From NCBI GenBank assembly GCA_023411215.1, contig JAEYOY010000014.1:19428-83427 (forward strand): a stretch of DNA of 64,000 bases. The letters run 5' to 3'. Under the pieces are notes generated by a model. It was not told where the DNA came from, searched no databases, and saw nothing but the letters and a program-made list of their open reading frames with translations. Below, piece after piece: positions 36,493-45,409 of this stretch. This DNA comes from Bacillota bacterium (GTDB taxonomy: Bacteria; Bacillota; Clostridia; Lachnospirales; Lachnospiraceae). The position numbers and the translations under genes were made by a program. Positions within the stretch are counted from its first letter, which is position 1. Each line of letters opens with the position of its first letter.

Positions 36493-37284
36493 ATGCAATC
36501 AGATTTTATATTATACTGGAAATATATTAAGATGAATTTCTTATCCGGTCTGCAATACCGGGGTTGGCCGATTATGATATTTCAAGTGTTTTTTGTGGTA
36601 ATAACCGATCCGATCAGCCTTATTTTCATGTTCTCGCGCTTTGGCAACATCGGGACCTGGTCGGTCGAAAAAATATTATTCATTTATGCCTTGGCCGTTA
36701 CCAGCTTTGGTCTCGCCGAAACCTTCTTCCGAGGTTTTGATTATTTTCCCTGGAGAATGATTCGCTCCGGAGACTTTGACCGTGTACTGCTTCGTCCCAG
36801 GTCACTTGTAGTACAAGTTGCCGGCAGCTATTTTCATATTCACCGATTGGCAAGGGTGATCAGCGGCTGCTGTGCCATGGCTTGGTGCGTAAACAAAATG
36901 AATCTCTCCTTAAATCTAGTGGATGTAATCACTCTGCTCCTTGCATTGTTTGGTGGCTTCTTAATCTATTCGGGTGTCTTCATCTTCACCTCAGGCATTG
37001 CCTTCTTTACGATTAAAGCCCTGGATTGGATCTATATCTTTACTAATGCAAGCTACCAGATAACCCGCTGTCCCATTGAGTACATGCCAAGACCCTTGCG
37101 TTACCTCTTTACCTTTTTTGTTCCGATGTTGCTTATCAGCTATTATCCCGCTGCAGCCATCTGTGGCTGGGGTGAACCTTATTATATGGCATTTCTGTCC
37201 CTTCCGGCCAGTATTGTGTTTTTACAGTTATCTCTCGCTGTCTGGCGCTTTGGAGTACGTCATTATCAAAGTACCGGCAGTTAA
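36493..37284 (+). CDS. ABC-2 type transporter permease, second of two
   Basis: A 263-residue membrane protein with about six helices, homologous to the partner permease of ABC-2 exporters (FRGFDYFPWRMIRSGDFDRVLLRPRS, TRCPIEYMPRPLRYLFTFFVP). It is co-transcribed with the first permease. RBS AAAGGA precedes the ATG. Substrate unknown; such pairs export lipids, polyketides, peptides or glycans. It ends convergently 10 bases from the serine hydrolase gene with no obvious terminator. Confidence 0.8.
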   Translation: MQSDFILYWKYIKMNFLSGLQYRGWPIMIFQVFFVVITDPISLIFMFSRFGNIGTWSVEKILFIYALAVTSFGLAETFFRGFDYFPWRMIRSGDFDRVLLRPRSLVVQVAGSYFHIHRLARVISGCCAMAWCVNKMNLSLNLVDVITLLLALFGGFLIYSGVFIFTSGIAFFTIKALDWIYIFTNASYQITRCPIEYMPRPLRYLFTFFVPMLLISYYPAAAICGWGEPYYMAFLSLPASIVFLQLSLAVWRFGVRHYQSTGS

Positions 37285-37294
37285 TAGGTGAGAA

Positions 37295-38740
37295 CTAATG
37301 AATAGCGTAACCCTTAATACAGATAGGCTGAGGCTGTTCAAAGCCAACATTGAGCTTTTGTTCCAGTAGCAGTTCATCACCTCTAAATTGAATTTGATAA
37401 TTATTAGCAAAGGGCATCTGAATCAGGCTTCCCTTTATTATTAAGACCGTATCATCCTCCCAGCTACCACTTAAGGCTACAGGCTCCGGATTACCTTCTA
37501 AGATAAAGGTGCCCATAGTCCAGTGTCCAATCCCAACCTCGTACACATGCCTCTGCCCATCCTCGGTAATACTCATGCTAATCCTTCCAGAATGAAAAGA
37601 AAAAGCGATTTCTTCTATTTTGAAAGGATTGGGCTCCATTTTGTAGCTCTTTCCTTGAATACTACTCTCCATAGAAGATTTTTCCTTGCCTTCCGGTAAT
37701 AAAAGCCGTAAAGAAGTCAGTTTATTCTTCAGTCTTTCATAAGCCTCCGTTTCAGGCAGTGCTTTCTCTGTAAAGCCAGGTAATAGCTTGTTCCATACAA
37801 GCTCCAACGGCTTCTGCATATCCTTCATACCACCGGTAATGGCTAATACCGCATCCACCTCCGGCATTGCAATACAGTATTGCCCAAAGGCTCCGTCCCC
37901 ACGGTAAGCATTATGCCTACAACGCCAGAACTGATATCCATAGCCCTGTCCCCAATCACCTGACCCATTGGACGAATTATCACTTTGAATGCCGGTGGCT
38001 TCCCTTATCCATTCCTCACTAAGCAGCTGCTTGCTATTTAACTTTCCCTTTGATAAATACAACTGACCGAATTTTGCGATATCCTCCGTCTTCACTCTTA
38101 AACCAAAGCCTCCAGTATTATAGCCCATTGGACAGGTCTCCCAAACTGCTCCTGAGATAGCAAGCGGTTTAAAAAGCCTCGGCTGTAGATACTCAATCAG
38201 CTTCTCTCCGGTAATCTTCTGCAAAATCACAGACAACAGGTAGGTGGCACCAGTGTTATAAAGGAAATGGGTTCCAGGCTCCTTCTCCACTGGAACACTA
38301 AAGAAAGCTTTCACCCAGTTACCATCCTCTCTACGGAAAAAGAAATCCGTAGTATCAACAATATGACCGGTATTCATGGATAATAGATGCTTTATTCTCA
38401 TTTTTGACAAGTTTAAATCAGGTTTCGGACATTCCTCCTTAAAATAGGATATCACAGTATCCTCAACCGATAACAATCCCTCCTGAACCGCAAACCCAAT
38501 AGCAGTTGATGTAAAGCTTTTACTCAAAGAGAAAAGTAAGTGAGGATCATTGCTCTTATAGGGCTCCCACCAGCCTTCCGCAATCACAAAACCATGTCTT
38601 AGAAGCATGAAGCTATGAAAATCCTGGCCCATATCAGTAGTTCTGATTTTCTCAGCCTCCATGATGAAATCCAGTATTGCTTCCGATTTTACCCCCTGTA
38701 ATTCAGGTGTTGATCTTTCTAATTGATATAAATCGTTCAT
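37295..38740 (-). CDS. beta-lactamase family serine hydrolase
   Basis: A 481-residue cytoplasmic protein (no signal peptide) of the class C beta-lactamase / esterase EstB fold. The catalytic SxxK is SLSK at 71-74 and the second motif is a YNTG near residue 160. The residues after 330 form a lipocalin-like C-terminal domain. Such proteins act as esterases or D-amino-acid amidases; true antibiotic resistance is unlikely without export. RBS GGAAGG precedes the ATG. The gene stands alone. Confidence 0.83.
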   Translation of the reverse strand: MNDLYQLERSTPELQGVKSEAILDFIMEAEKIRTTDMGQDFHSFMLLRHGFVIAEGWWEPYKSNDPHLLFSLSKSFTSTAIGFAVQEGLLSVEDTVISYFKEECPKPDLNLSKMRIKHLLSMNTGHIVDTTDFFFRREDGNWVKAFFSVPVEKEPGTHFLYNTGATYLLSVILQKITGEKLIEYLQPRLFKPLAISGAVWETCPMGYNTGGFGLRVKTEDIAKFGQLYLSKGKLNSKQLLSEEWIREATGIQSDNSSNGSGDWGQGYGYQFWRCRHNAYRGDGAFGQYCIAMPEVDAVLAITGGMKDMQKPLELVWNKLLPGFTEKALPETEAYERLKNKLTSLRLLLPEGKEKSSMESSIQGKSYKMEPNPFKIEEIAFSFHSGRISMSITEDGQRHVYEVGIGHWTMGTFILEGNPEPVALSGSWEDDTVLIIKGSLIQMPFANNYQIQFRGDELLLEQKLNVGFEQPQPICIKGYAIH

Positions 38741-39001
38741 ACCTGCCTTCCCTTCTTTCCGTGTTTAAAGATTTAGTAATTACCTTAATTATACATCTTA
38801 ATCTTTGGAAAAGCTATGCAGTTTTTCAGAACAGATGGTGTTCCCTTTCGCTACCATAGTCGTTTCTGTCCTATCTGCAGTAGCTTTTCCAGAATATTAT
38901 ATCGAAAAAGAAGTAAAGATTGTAGAATGGTAAATTATGCTATATAATTAGTATATATTCTCCAAATTAAAGAAAATTATTGAAGAGAACGTCTTAGTCT
39001 A

Positions 39002-39220
39002 ATGAAAGCATTACAGATATTGTCGAACATTGAAAACCAATTTATTAAAATTCAGGAACGGATCGAGAATATTGCAAGCATATCCGAGGAGCATTCTGCT
39101 TCCAATGAAGAAATTCTTGCCACGATAGAGAACCAAAACAACGATATAGTCGCCATTAATACTTCCATACAGGAGATAAAGGAAATGTCCAGGGTACTGA
39201 ATGATCTGATGCACCGTTAA
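39002..39220 (+). pseudogene. C-terminal remnant of a methyl-accepting chemotaxis protein
   Basis: The 72 residues match the distal end of chemoreceptor signalling domains: FIKIQERIENIASISEEHSASNEEI followed by the final helix. A whole receptor would have at least 300 more residues upstream. Upstream at 38960-39000 a different frame reads KKIIEENVLV, receptor-like, so a frameshift and large deletion are likely. No RBS is seen before the ATG. There is no transmembrane or sensor part, so it is probably not functional. Confidence 0.7.
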
Positions 39221-39280
39221 ATGAGCAAAATAAGGATATAGTAGATTATTATGAAATAATACATATGGAGGATTCAAAGG

Positions 39281-40897
39281 GTGAGTGAACGAGACATGCG
39301 AATCTTATTGCAAAACGGTTTCATTGTGGATGGAACCGGTAAAAAGGGCTATCAAGGTAATCTCTTAATCGAAGCCGGATTGATTAAAGAGATATCAGAA
39401 AAGGATATTAAGACTGATTGCGAGGCAATCGATTGTACCGGTAAGGTAATATCTCCAGGCTTTATTGATATGCATTCCCATAATGACTGGTTTCTTCCTA
39501 CTGAAACTACAGATAACTTTACTGCCCCCTTTACACAGCAGGGAATCACTACCTTTGTGGCTGGGAACTGTGGCTTTAGCGCAGCAGGCTTTAGAAAGAA
39601 CAGTCAGTATCTCGACAAAATACTTTCCAATCCCTTTCAATCCTCAGGGATCAATATCACATGGTCATCCATGCGAGAGTATTTCGATGTATTAAAGGAT
39701 AATAAACTTACTAATAATGTAGCAACTCTAGTAGGTCATGGTTCCGTCAGAGCATCGATAAAGGGTTACGATCCGTCACCCTTGACAAAAGAGGAACAGA
39801 AGGAGCTTCTGGAGCATCTGGATGAAGCGATGGAACAGGGAGCCCGAGGTGTATCACTCGGCTTGCAGTATGAGCCGGGAATTTTCTCTTCAACAGAAGA
39901 AATCAAGGAGATTGCTAAGCTTGTCAAAAAGAAGGACAAACTGCTTACTGTACATTCCAGAGCCTCCTCTGCTTTGTCGGGAACCTATCCTCTCAAGCTG
40001 TTCGGTACGCCCCACAATATACTGGCGCTGGAGGAAATGATAAATGTTGCGAAGGAAACCGGTGTCAAGCTGCAATATTCCCACTTATTATTCGTTGGAA
40101 CAAGAACTTGGAAGTCCTTTGATAAAACAATGGATATTATCGATAGGGCAATTGCCGAGGGAGTTGATCTTATGTTTGACACCTATGCCTACAGCTGCGG
40201 GGCTTCGGTAATATCAGTAATACTTCCCGAATGGTTTATGGCAAAGGTTCCTGAAGCCTATGAGAATAAAAAGGATTTGTCAAAGCTCAAATTCGAATTG
40301 AACTTAATTGAAAAGCTTCTTGGTTTTGGTTATGGAGATATCCAGATTTCATACATTGACCATCCTGAATTAAGCAAATATATAGGAAGATTTATCTCCG
40401 ATATAGCAAAGGAATGGAAGCGAACCCCTTTTGAAACATACATAGAGTTTGCAAAAAAAAGTAATGGAAAAGCCCGGGTAATGCAGTATAAGTACAGTAG
40501 TCCCAAGATGATAGAAGAATTTATGAAGCATCCTGCATCTATCTTTATGACGGATGCTTGGATCGAGACGATGGGATCACAAAACCAGTCCTGTTTTGGT
40601 TGCTTCCCCAAATTCCTACAGCTTGCCAGGGACAAGAAGATGATTACCTTGGAGGAAGCAATCTATAAGATGACCCTTGCGGCTGCGACACGTGCCGAGC
40701 TTAAGGACAGAGGTGTTCTAAAGACAGGTGTGGCAGCCGATATTACGGTATTTGACTGGACGAACATAAGCGATAATACCAGTGAAACTAAGACTGATAA
40801 CGCACCTTCCGGAATAGAACATGTTTTTATAAATGGAATACAGGTTCTGAAAAACGGTCAGTTAATAAGTGGTCTTCGCCCTGGGGTTGTCCTATAA
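39281..40897 (+). CDS. N-acyl-D-amino-acid deacylase (D-aminoacylase) family amidohydrolase
   Basis: A 538-residue metal-dependent amidohydrolase of the D-aminoacylase family. The metal motif DMHSHND (D63, H65, H67) lies at the strand-1 end, and further ligands are in QYEPG, HSRASSA and QYSHLLFVG. The C-terminus (AAATRAELKDRGVLKTGVAADITVFD) is the typical beta-sandwich return. It releases D-amino acids from N-acyl derivatives, perhaps from peptidoglycan turnover. It starts with GTG, with GGAGG 9 bases upstream; a later ATG at 39296 has no RBS. Confidence 0.88.
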   Translation: MSERDMRILLQNGFIVDGTGKKGYQGNLLIEAGLIKEISEKDIKTDCEAIDCTGKVISPGFIDMHSHNDWFLPTETTDNFTAPFTQQGITTFVAGNCGFSAAGFRKNSQYLDKILSNPFQSSGINITWSSMREYFDVLKDNKLTNNVATLVGHGSVRASIKGYDPSPLTKEEQKELLEHLDEAMEQGARGVSLGLQYEPGIFSSTEEIKEIAKLVKKKDKLLTVHSRASSALSGTYPLKLFGTPHNILALEEMINVAKETGVKLQYSHLLFVGTRTWKSFDKTMDIIDRAIAEGVDLMFDTYAYSCGASVISVILPEWFMAKVPEAYENKKDLSKLKFELNLIEKLLGFGYGDIQISYIDHPELSKYIGRFISDIAKEWKRTPFETYIEFAKKSNGKARVMQYKYSSPKMIEEFMKHPASIFMTDAWIETMGSQNQSCFGCFPKFLQLARDKKMITLEEAIYKMTLAAATRAELKDRGVLKTGVAADITVFDWTNISDNTSETKTDNAPSGIEHVFINGIQVLKNGQLISGLRPGVVL

Positions 40898-40987
40898 TTG
40901 AAACCGGTATGCATACTTCCATTTGATAATCGCCTCTACACCTAGCTAGCCTAACATTCATATTATAGGTAACAGCTCCTATATGAT

Positions 40988-41023
40988 AAAAGAGCCTGTC
41001 ATATCAGTGTGACAGGCTCTTTT
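40988..41023. terminator. bidirectional intrinsic terminator
   Basis: AAAAGAGCCTGTCA (40988-41001) pairs perfectly with TGACAGGCTCTTTT (41010-41023). It serves the D-aminoacylase gene on the plus strand and the membrane-protein/DnaJ operon on the minus strand. Confidence 0.9.
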
Positions 41024-41074
41024 ATAATTCAATTGGAATTAATTTCATAGTCATTCCTGTAAGGTATCTCCATT

Positions 41075-41608
41075 TTATAAGGTAAGTTTATTGCGAAGTC
41101 TTCCCCATATATAGCTTTGAAAATAACGATAAGCCATATCATAAACAAACAATACTGCCTGACCTGCCAACAGCATAATGACGATAATCATTGGATTAAT
41201 CTCTCCCTGGTAAATTAACTTCGGGAGAAACAAAACCATCGGTATATACATTACATTAAATGTGATATATTTTATCAGCCAGTATAGCTTCGCCCTGCTC
41301 CGGTTACCCTTCCAATTCGCAAGACGGTCAAAGGAGAATTCTATCACCAGAATGTAGAAGCCCATGACCGCAAAAGTGATACAGTAAAGCTTATTTGGAG
41401 CCAATATAAGTCCTAAAAGAATAGCACCAAGATAAAAACCTGTTCCATAACGGATACTGCTTTCCCGAACTGCAATTCCCACGCCGTAAGAAGCTGCTCC
41501 TAAGAGAAATAAGGTATTGAATTCTATGATACCGCTCAAAGCAATGAGTAATACGGTTACTGCCAGAAGTAAGCCGAGAAATGCCATTTTCTTCGCATTT
41601 AGCAGCAT
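41075..41608 (-). CDS. membrane protein of unknown function, next to DnaJ
   Basis: A 177-residue protein with five or so hydrophobic helices and no known motif. The start at 41608 (MLLNAKKM) is preferred because GGGAGGAG lies 10 bases upstream; the longer frame to 41632 has no better RBS. It overlaps the end of the DnaJ-domain gene by 10 bases, so the two are coupled. The set (DUF5685, DnaJ, membrane protein) looks like one operon whose job is not known to me. Confidence 0.7.
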   Translation of the reverse strand: MLLNAKKMAFLGLLLAVTVLLIALSGIIEFNTLFLLGAASYGVGIAVRESSIRYGTGFYLGAILLGLILAPNKLYCITFAVMGFYILVIEFSFDRLANWKGNRSRAKLYWLIKYITFNVMYIPMVLFLPKLIYQGEINPMIIVIMLLAGQAVLFVYDMAYRYFQSYIWGRLRNKLTL

Positions 41609-42228
41609 GAAATCAAATCTCCTCCCATACATTCACATAAGGTATCCGCACACCATAAATCACAGCACAGATTACCGGCATTGTAACCGCCTCCGGTATT
41701 GTTATAACGTGTACTGCTATATCTTTGGTTCTGCCATTGAAGCTGATTAAAAAAATTAGTATATTCCGGATTGTTCGGCTCCATATTCATAGCCTGAGAA
41801 ATATGCTCATTTGCCATAACATTGTTCCCAATTCCGGCATTCGCGATTGCACTGTAATAGTACCATCTGGCGCTATGGTTAGCTATCCCGGCTAATACAT
41901 TCAGGGCTTCCCGATACCGACGGGCATTCAGATAATTTGCTGCCGCATTCATCTGGGCATTGTCACCGTCTGAGCTACTGCTATAGCTGGTCTGACCGTA
42001 ATTAGAATACCCTGAACTATATGGATTACTGCCGTTCTCCCGCTCCTTCATGATCTGATCATAGGCTTCTTGAACTTCCTTGAACTTCTCCTCAGCCAGC
42101 TCTGCCAGCGGATTATTGACATAGGAATCCGGATGATATTTCCGGCTTAGCTCTCGATAAGCCTTCTTAATTTCCTCATTCGATGCACTGGGCGATACTT
42201 CAAGTAACTTATAGGGATTCGTTATCAT
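41599..42228 (-). CDS. J-domain protein with cysteine-rich tail
   Basis: A 209-residue protein. Residues 1-65 are a clear J domain, with YRELSRKYHPD carrying HPD at 32-34, which stimulates Hsp70 (DnaK). A Ser/Tyr/Gly-rich linker follows, then a helical TPR-like part (about 90-160). The last 25 residues are dense in Cys (eight of them), beginning NLCCDLWC and ending ISCC. No zinc-finger spacing of DnaJ is present. It is likely a specialised co-chaperone. It is coupled to the DUF5685 gene upstream by a 20-base overlap. Confidence 0.87.
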   Translation of the reverse strand: MITNPYKLLEVSPSASNEEIKKAYRELSRKYHPDSYVNNPLAELAEEKFKEVQEAYDQIMKERENGSNPYSSGYSNYGQTSYSSSSDGDNAQMNAAANYLNARRYREALNVLAGIANHSARWYYYSAIANAGIGNNVMANEHISQAMNMEPNNPEYTNFFNQLQWQNQRYSSTRYNNTGGGYNAGNLCCDLWCADTLCECMGGDLISCC

Positions 42229-43066
42229 GTTCTTGTTCCTTCCTTATACTTCTCTCTTTTTGTATTTGGTCAAATTTAGTCCATACTCCGTCATAAAGAA
42301 TATTACGAAGTATATCGATATCCAGCAGACAGGGAAGCTTCTCCAGTTCCTTCGTACACTGAGCCATCATCATAGTCAATATACTCTTACACTCCTCATC
42401 GATGGCTGCTTTCCCTTTATACGATAAAAACGGATTATAGCTGTTATGCTTTCTATCCCTCTCCATATCATCATATGCGTCCAGAATATAGATATACTTA
42501 CCAAGGTAAAACCCAATCATTCGAAGGCTTTTTTCCCACCTGTCTTCACGGTATACGAATAGCTCTGCCATCAATTCTCCAAAGCATCGGGAAACCAGAT
42601 CAATATTTGTCTCTCCCCGACTCTCGCAATCTTGAAGCTGTCTAAGACTCTCCTGAATCGCCTTACATTGTCTTGGATATTGGTTGTTAATTCTCTTATA
42701 ATGCCTTTTAAGCGCGCTTGCTCCGGCTAATCCGGCAATATTCTTCTCATCCTGCCAGTCATCCATCAGGTGATGGTAGGTCAGGGCTATGTTCATATCT
42801 GCCACATAATGTGTAATCTCATTCACTAAGGTGTCATGCTTTTTCACCGGGTGAACGATACATCGGTTTTGAAGCTTTGTCGTCTCACTCTCATATAGCG
42901 AGGTCAATAATAAGATTAGAAAGGTCATGTCGTAGGATAATGTCATCTGACCAAATCGTCCATACTTATCCTTTAAAGTCTTACATAAGCCGCAATAATA
43001 TGCTTTATACTTATAAAAATCCTTCATTTTCAATTCGGGCTTATATACGTTGACATATCCAAACAT
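42209..43066 (-). CDS. DUF5685 family protein
   Basis: A 285-residue soluble helical protein of the DUF5685 family common in Lachnospiraceae. The N-terminus MFGYVNVYKPELKMKDF and the cysteines YYCGLCKTL are characteristic; CGLC could bind metal. The acidic helical segments around HHLMDDWQDE and DAYDDMERDRK recall the DDxxD-type helices of terpene synthase folds, but function is not known. The gene heads the operon with the J-domain protein and the membrane protein. RBS GGAGGAG precedes the ATG. Confidence 0.8.
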   Translation of the reverse strand: MFGYVNVYKPELKMKDFYKYKAYYCGLCKTLKDKYGRFGQMTLSYDMTFLILLLTSLYESETTKLQNRCIVHPVKKHDTLVNEITHYVADMNIALTYHHLMDDWQDEKNIAGLAGASALKRHYKRINNQYPRQCKAIQESLRQLQDCESRGETNIDLVSRCFGELMAELFVYREDRWEKSLRMIGFYLGKYIYILDAYDDMERDRKHNSYNPFLSYKGKAAIDEECKSILTMMMAQCTKELEKLPCLLDIDILRNILYDGVWTKFDQIQKERSIRKEQEHDNESL

Positions 43067-43205
43067 ATCTCCTCCATACGGTTACCACAGCGGATCTCCA
43101 ATAAAAATTTCCTAGAATTTTATCAGTATAGCATAGATTTTTCATAAGTAAAATGGTTATGGTGAAAGTCACAGAAATTTAATAAATCCTTTATAAAATT
43201 GAATT

Positions 43206-43796
43206 CTAAGCTCTTCTCTTAACCCATAGAAAACCAAAGGCAGCACCGCATAAACCACCAGCGATATGGGCAGCATGTGCTATCCCGTCAGAGGCACCCA
43301 GACTATCGGTAAGCTCTCCTCCCAGATACACAATTACTACTAGAATTAAAGTTAAAGGTATCTTACCATTCTGCATCCCTGCAGCCGAGGACAATACAAT
43401 CATCATGAATACAATACCACTGGCACCAAGAAGAGCTGCATTCGGATAGAATACCATATAAATCAGGCCGGATATAACCGCTGTTACGGCGAACATTTTC
43501 AGTAACGCTTTTGAACCATATTTTTCTTCCAGCAAGGGTCCCAACACAAGAAATAATACCATATTGCCAGCATAATGTCCCCAATCTGCATGTCCCAGAA
43601 CATGGCCGAATAATCTAACATAAGTAAGCGGATCCGTAAGGGGGGATGGATAGGTGCAAAAAAGCAAGGTTGTAGATACATTCTTCGTTGCGTATCCAAG
43701 CAACACGGCAAGGAAGGACAGAAATGCAAAGGTTAGTGTTACCGGCGAATTATATTGTATAATTCCAAGGGATTTCATAGTAGTTCTCTTCTTCAT
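43206..43796 (-). CDS. rhomboid-family intramembrane serine protease
   Basis: A 196-residue membrane protein with six helices. GASG places the nucleophile Ser at 126, and a HAAHIAGG segment gives the catalytic His at 177. The GHADWGHYAGNMVLF segment is the usual loop and second-helix region with the oxyanion Asn. Such enzymes cut single-span membrane proteins inside the bilayer. It has a short N-terminal cytoplasmic stretch. Substrates are unknown. Confidence 0.92.
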   Translation of the reverse strand: MKKRTTMKSLGIIQYNSPVTLTFAFLSFLAVLLGYATKNVSTTLLFCTYPSPLTDPLTYVRLFGHVLGHADWGHYAGNMVLFLVLGPLLEEKYGSKALLKMFAVTAVISGLIYMVFYPNAALLGASGIVFMMIVLSSAAGMQNGKIPLTLILVVIVYLGGELTDSLGASDGIAHAAHIAGGLCGAAFGFLWVKRRA

Positions 43797-44171
43797 TGTT
43801 TTCCTCTTTACATAATTTATTTGTTATCCTGATCAGCTGAAATATTTAGAAACCGGAGGAACCACGCGTTCAAAATTTCAACTAAAATGACCAAATCCTT
43901 TCTATTATTTATTATACCATTATTTCGCCGTTGATACGAATATTTTTGTTGATTTAATCCGCAGCGCCGCATCAAAATAAATATAATGATCATCGATATG
44001 TAGATCGTTCATGCTACTGGGCAGAATCAGAAGAGGATGTTCCAAAAGCAATCATATACATGCTCCGTAGGGATATGAACCACGAAGTATAATAAATTCA
44101 GCTTTGAAACATCCATTCTTCTTCCGTTAACTATGTCAGAAATAATATAATAACAATATTACATTATTCTA
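43797..44171. other. 375-base intergenic region
   Basis: Separates the rhomboid gene from the MFS gene. It is moderately AT-rich. I see no open frame with an RBS, no strong hairpin with a T-run and no repeat. Confidence 0.5.
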
Positions 44172-45383
44172 TTATTGATTCATAATAATCTGTGATTCCT
44201 TCATTTTTAAAGTAAAGGGTACCTCAAGCATCGTAGCTGCAACTATAATCAGCATCGGGAGACGAACGGAACCGGAGGCTTTGCCAATCTCTTCAAATAA
44301 TACGACAAATAAAGAGCCCGATATCTGTCCCATGAGTAGAATAAGTCCGAAGGAGGTTCCTTCCTTCACCGGGTAGGCCACCTCAGCACCGTGCTGGAAC
44401 AGAATCGGTGCTACCCCCATGACCATAAAGCCTGCAACAGCAGACACCAAAGTAACTACCGTAACCCCATTCAGATATGTTAATCCAAGATAGAGTGGAA
44501 CCAATAGAGCAATTGCAGCTATAAACAGCGGTGTCCTACGACGAAGCTTATCTGAGATAATCGGCAGTATTACTGCCCCCAGTACACCGGCTACCACGAA
44601 TACTGCACCAACCAGTCCTGCTTCTTCCATGGTCATTCCTCGAGGTTTAAGAATGGGCTCAATCAAGGTAAGTAATGTATTAAAAATACCCATGGATATG
44701 AATACAATTACCAATACATAGATGAAGTTCCGATTTCGAAACAGCTTCAGCATGGATGTAATACTGATATCCTCTTTCATTGCCTCCGGTCCGGGAGCTG
44801 TTACAGGACGTTCCCTTGTAAATGCAATTGCAATAACACAACAGATGCAGCCTATAACCGCATATATCTGATATACTGTAGGAATACCATTCTTCTGTAC
44901 CAGGATCGGTGATAATACCATAGCAGCTACAAATCCGAGGTACTGCGCCATTGTGAGTATTCCCGATGCAATAGAACGCTCACTGACCGGGAACCAATTC
45001 GCCGGCACCTTGGTTGAGATATTAAGTAAGAAGGGTTGCCCGGCAGCAATCAAGAATTGACAAAGTAGAGCAATCATATAATGATCGGCAAACAACATTC
45101 GAAAGGTACCAAACACTGCTGTAATGATGGCTCCAATGGTTAATGATTGTCTAAACCCATATTTATCGATTACCCAGGAAGCCGGGAAAGTGAAGATAAT
45201 ATACATTATCATATAACTCGTACTAAACATAGAAATTTCCAAACTCCCGACTCCATAATACTGCTCTGCCATACTTGAAATCGGTGCTAAGGTCAGCCAG
45301 AACATCTCAGTACAAAGTATCATCGGGACAATGGCTGCAAGAATAACCCATCGATATCCAAAAACCCTGTATCGCTCTTCCAC
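44172..45383 (-). CDS. major facilitator superfamily transporter
   Basis: A 403-residue permease with twelve transmembrane segments. The motif DKYGFRQSLTIGA between helices 2 and 3 is the MFS signature. It lies third in the operon after the aminotransferase and aldolase genes, and is probably the uptake or exchange carrier for the substrate of that pathway. It starts at GTG with AGGAGG 9 bases upstream. The substrate is not known. Confidence 0.87.
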   Translation of the reverse strand: MEERYRVFGYRWVILAAIVPMILCTEMFWLTLAPISSMAEQYYGVGSLEISMFSTSYMIMYIIFTFPASWVIDKYGFRQSLTIGAIITAVFGTFRMLFADHYMIALLCQFLIAAGQPFLLNISTKVPANWFPVSERSIASGILTMAQYLGFVAAMVLSPILVQKNGIPTVYQIYAVIGCICCVIAIAFTRERPVTAPGPEAMKEDISITSMLKLFRNRNFIYVLVIVFISMGIFNTLLTLIEPILKPRGMTMEEAGLVGAVFVVAGVLGAVILPIISDKLRRRTPLFIAAIALLVPLYLGLTYLNGVTVVTLVSAVAGFMVMGVAPILFQHGAEVAYPVKEGTSFGLILLMGQISGSLFVVLFEEIGKASGSVRLPMLIIVAATMLEVPFTLKMKESQIIMNQ

Positions 45384-45409
45384 CTTTACGATCCTCCTGT
45401 TTTTATGAC

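Noticed and set aside
37295..38740. Beta-lactam resistance gene.
   Set aside because: There is the SxxK fold, but no export signal, and the C-terminal lipocalin-like domain fits an esterase or peptidase.
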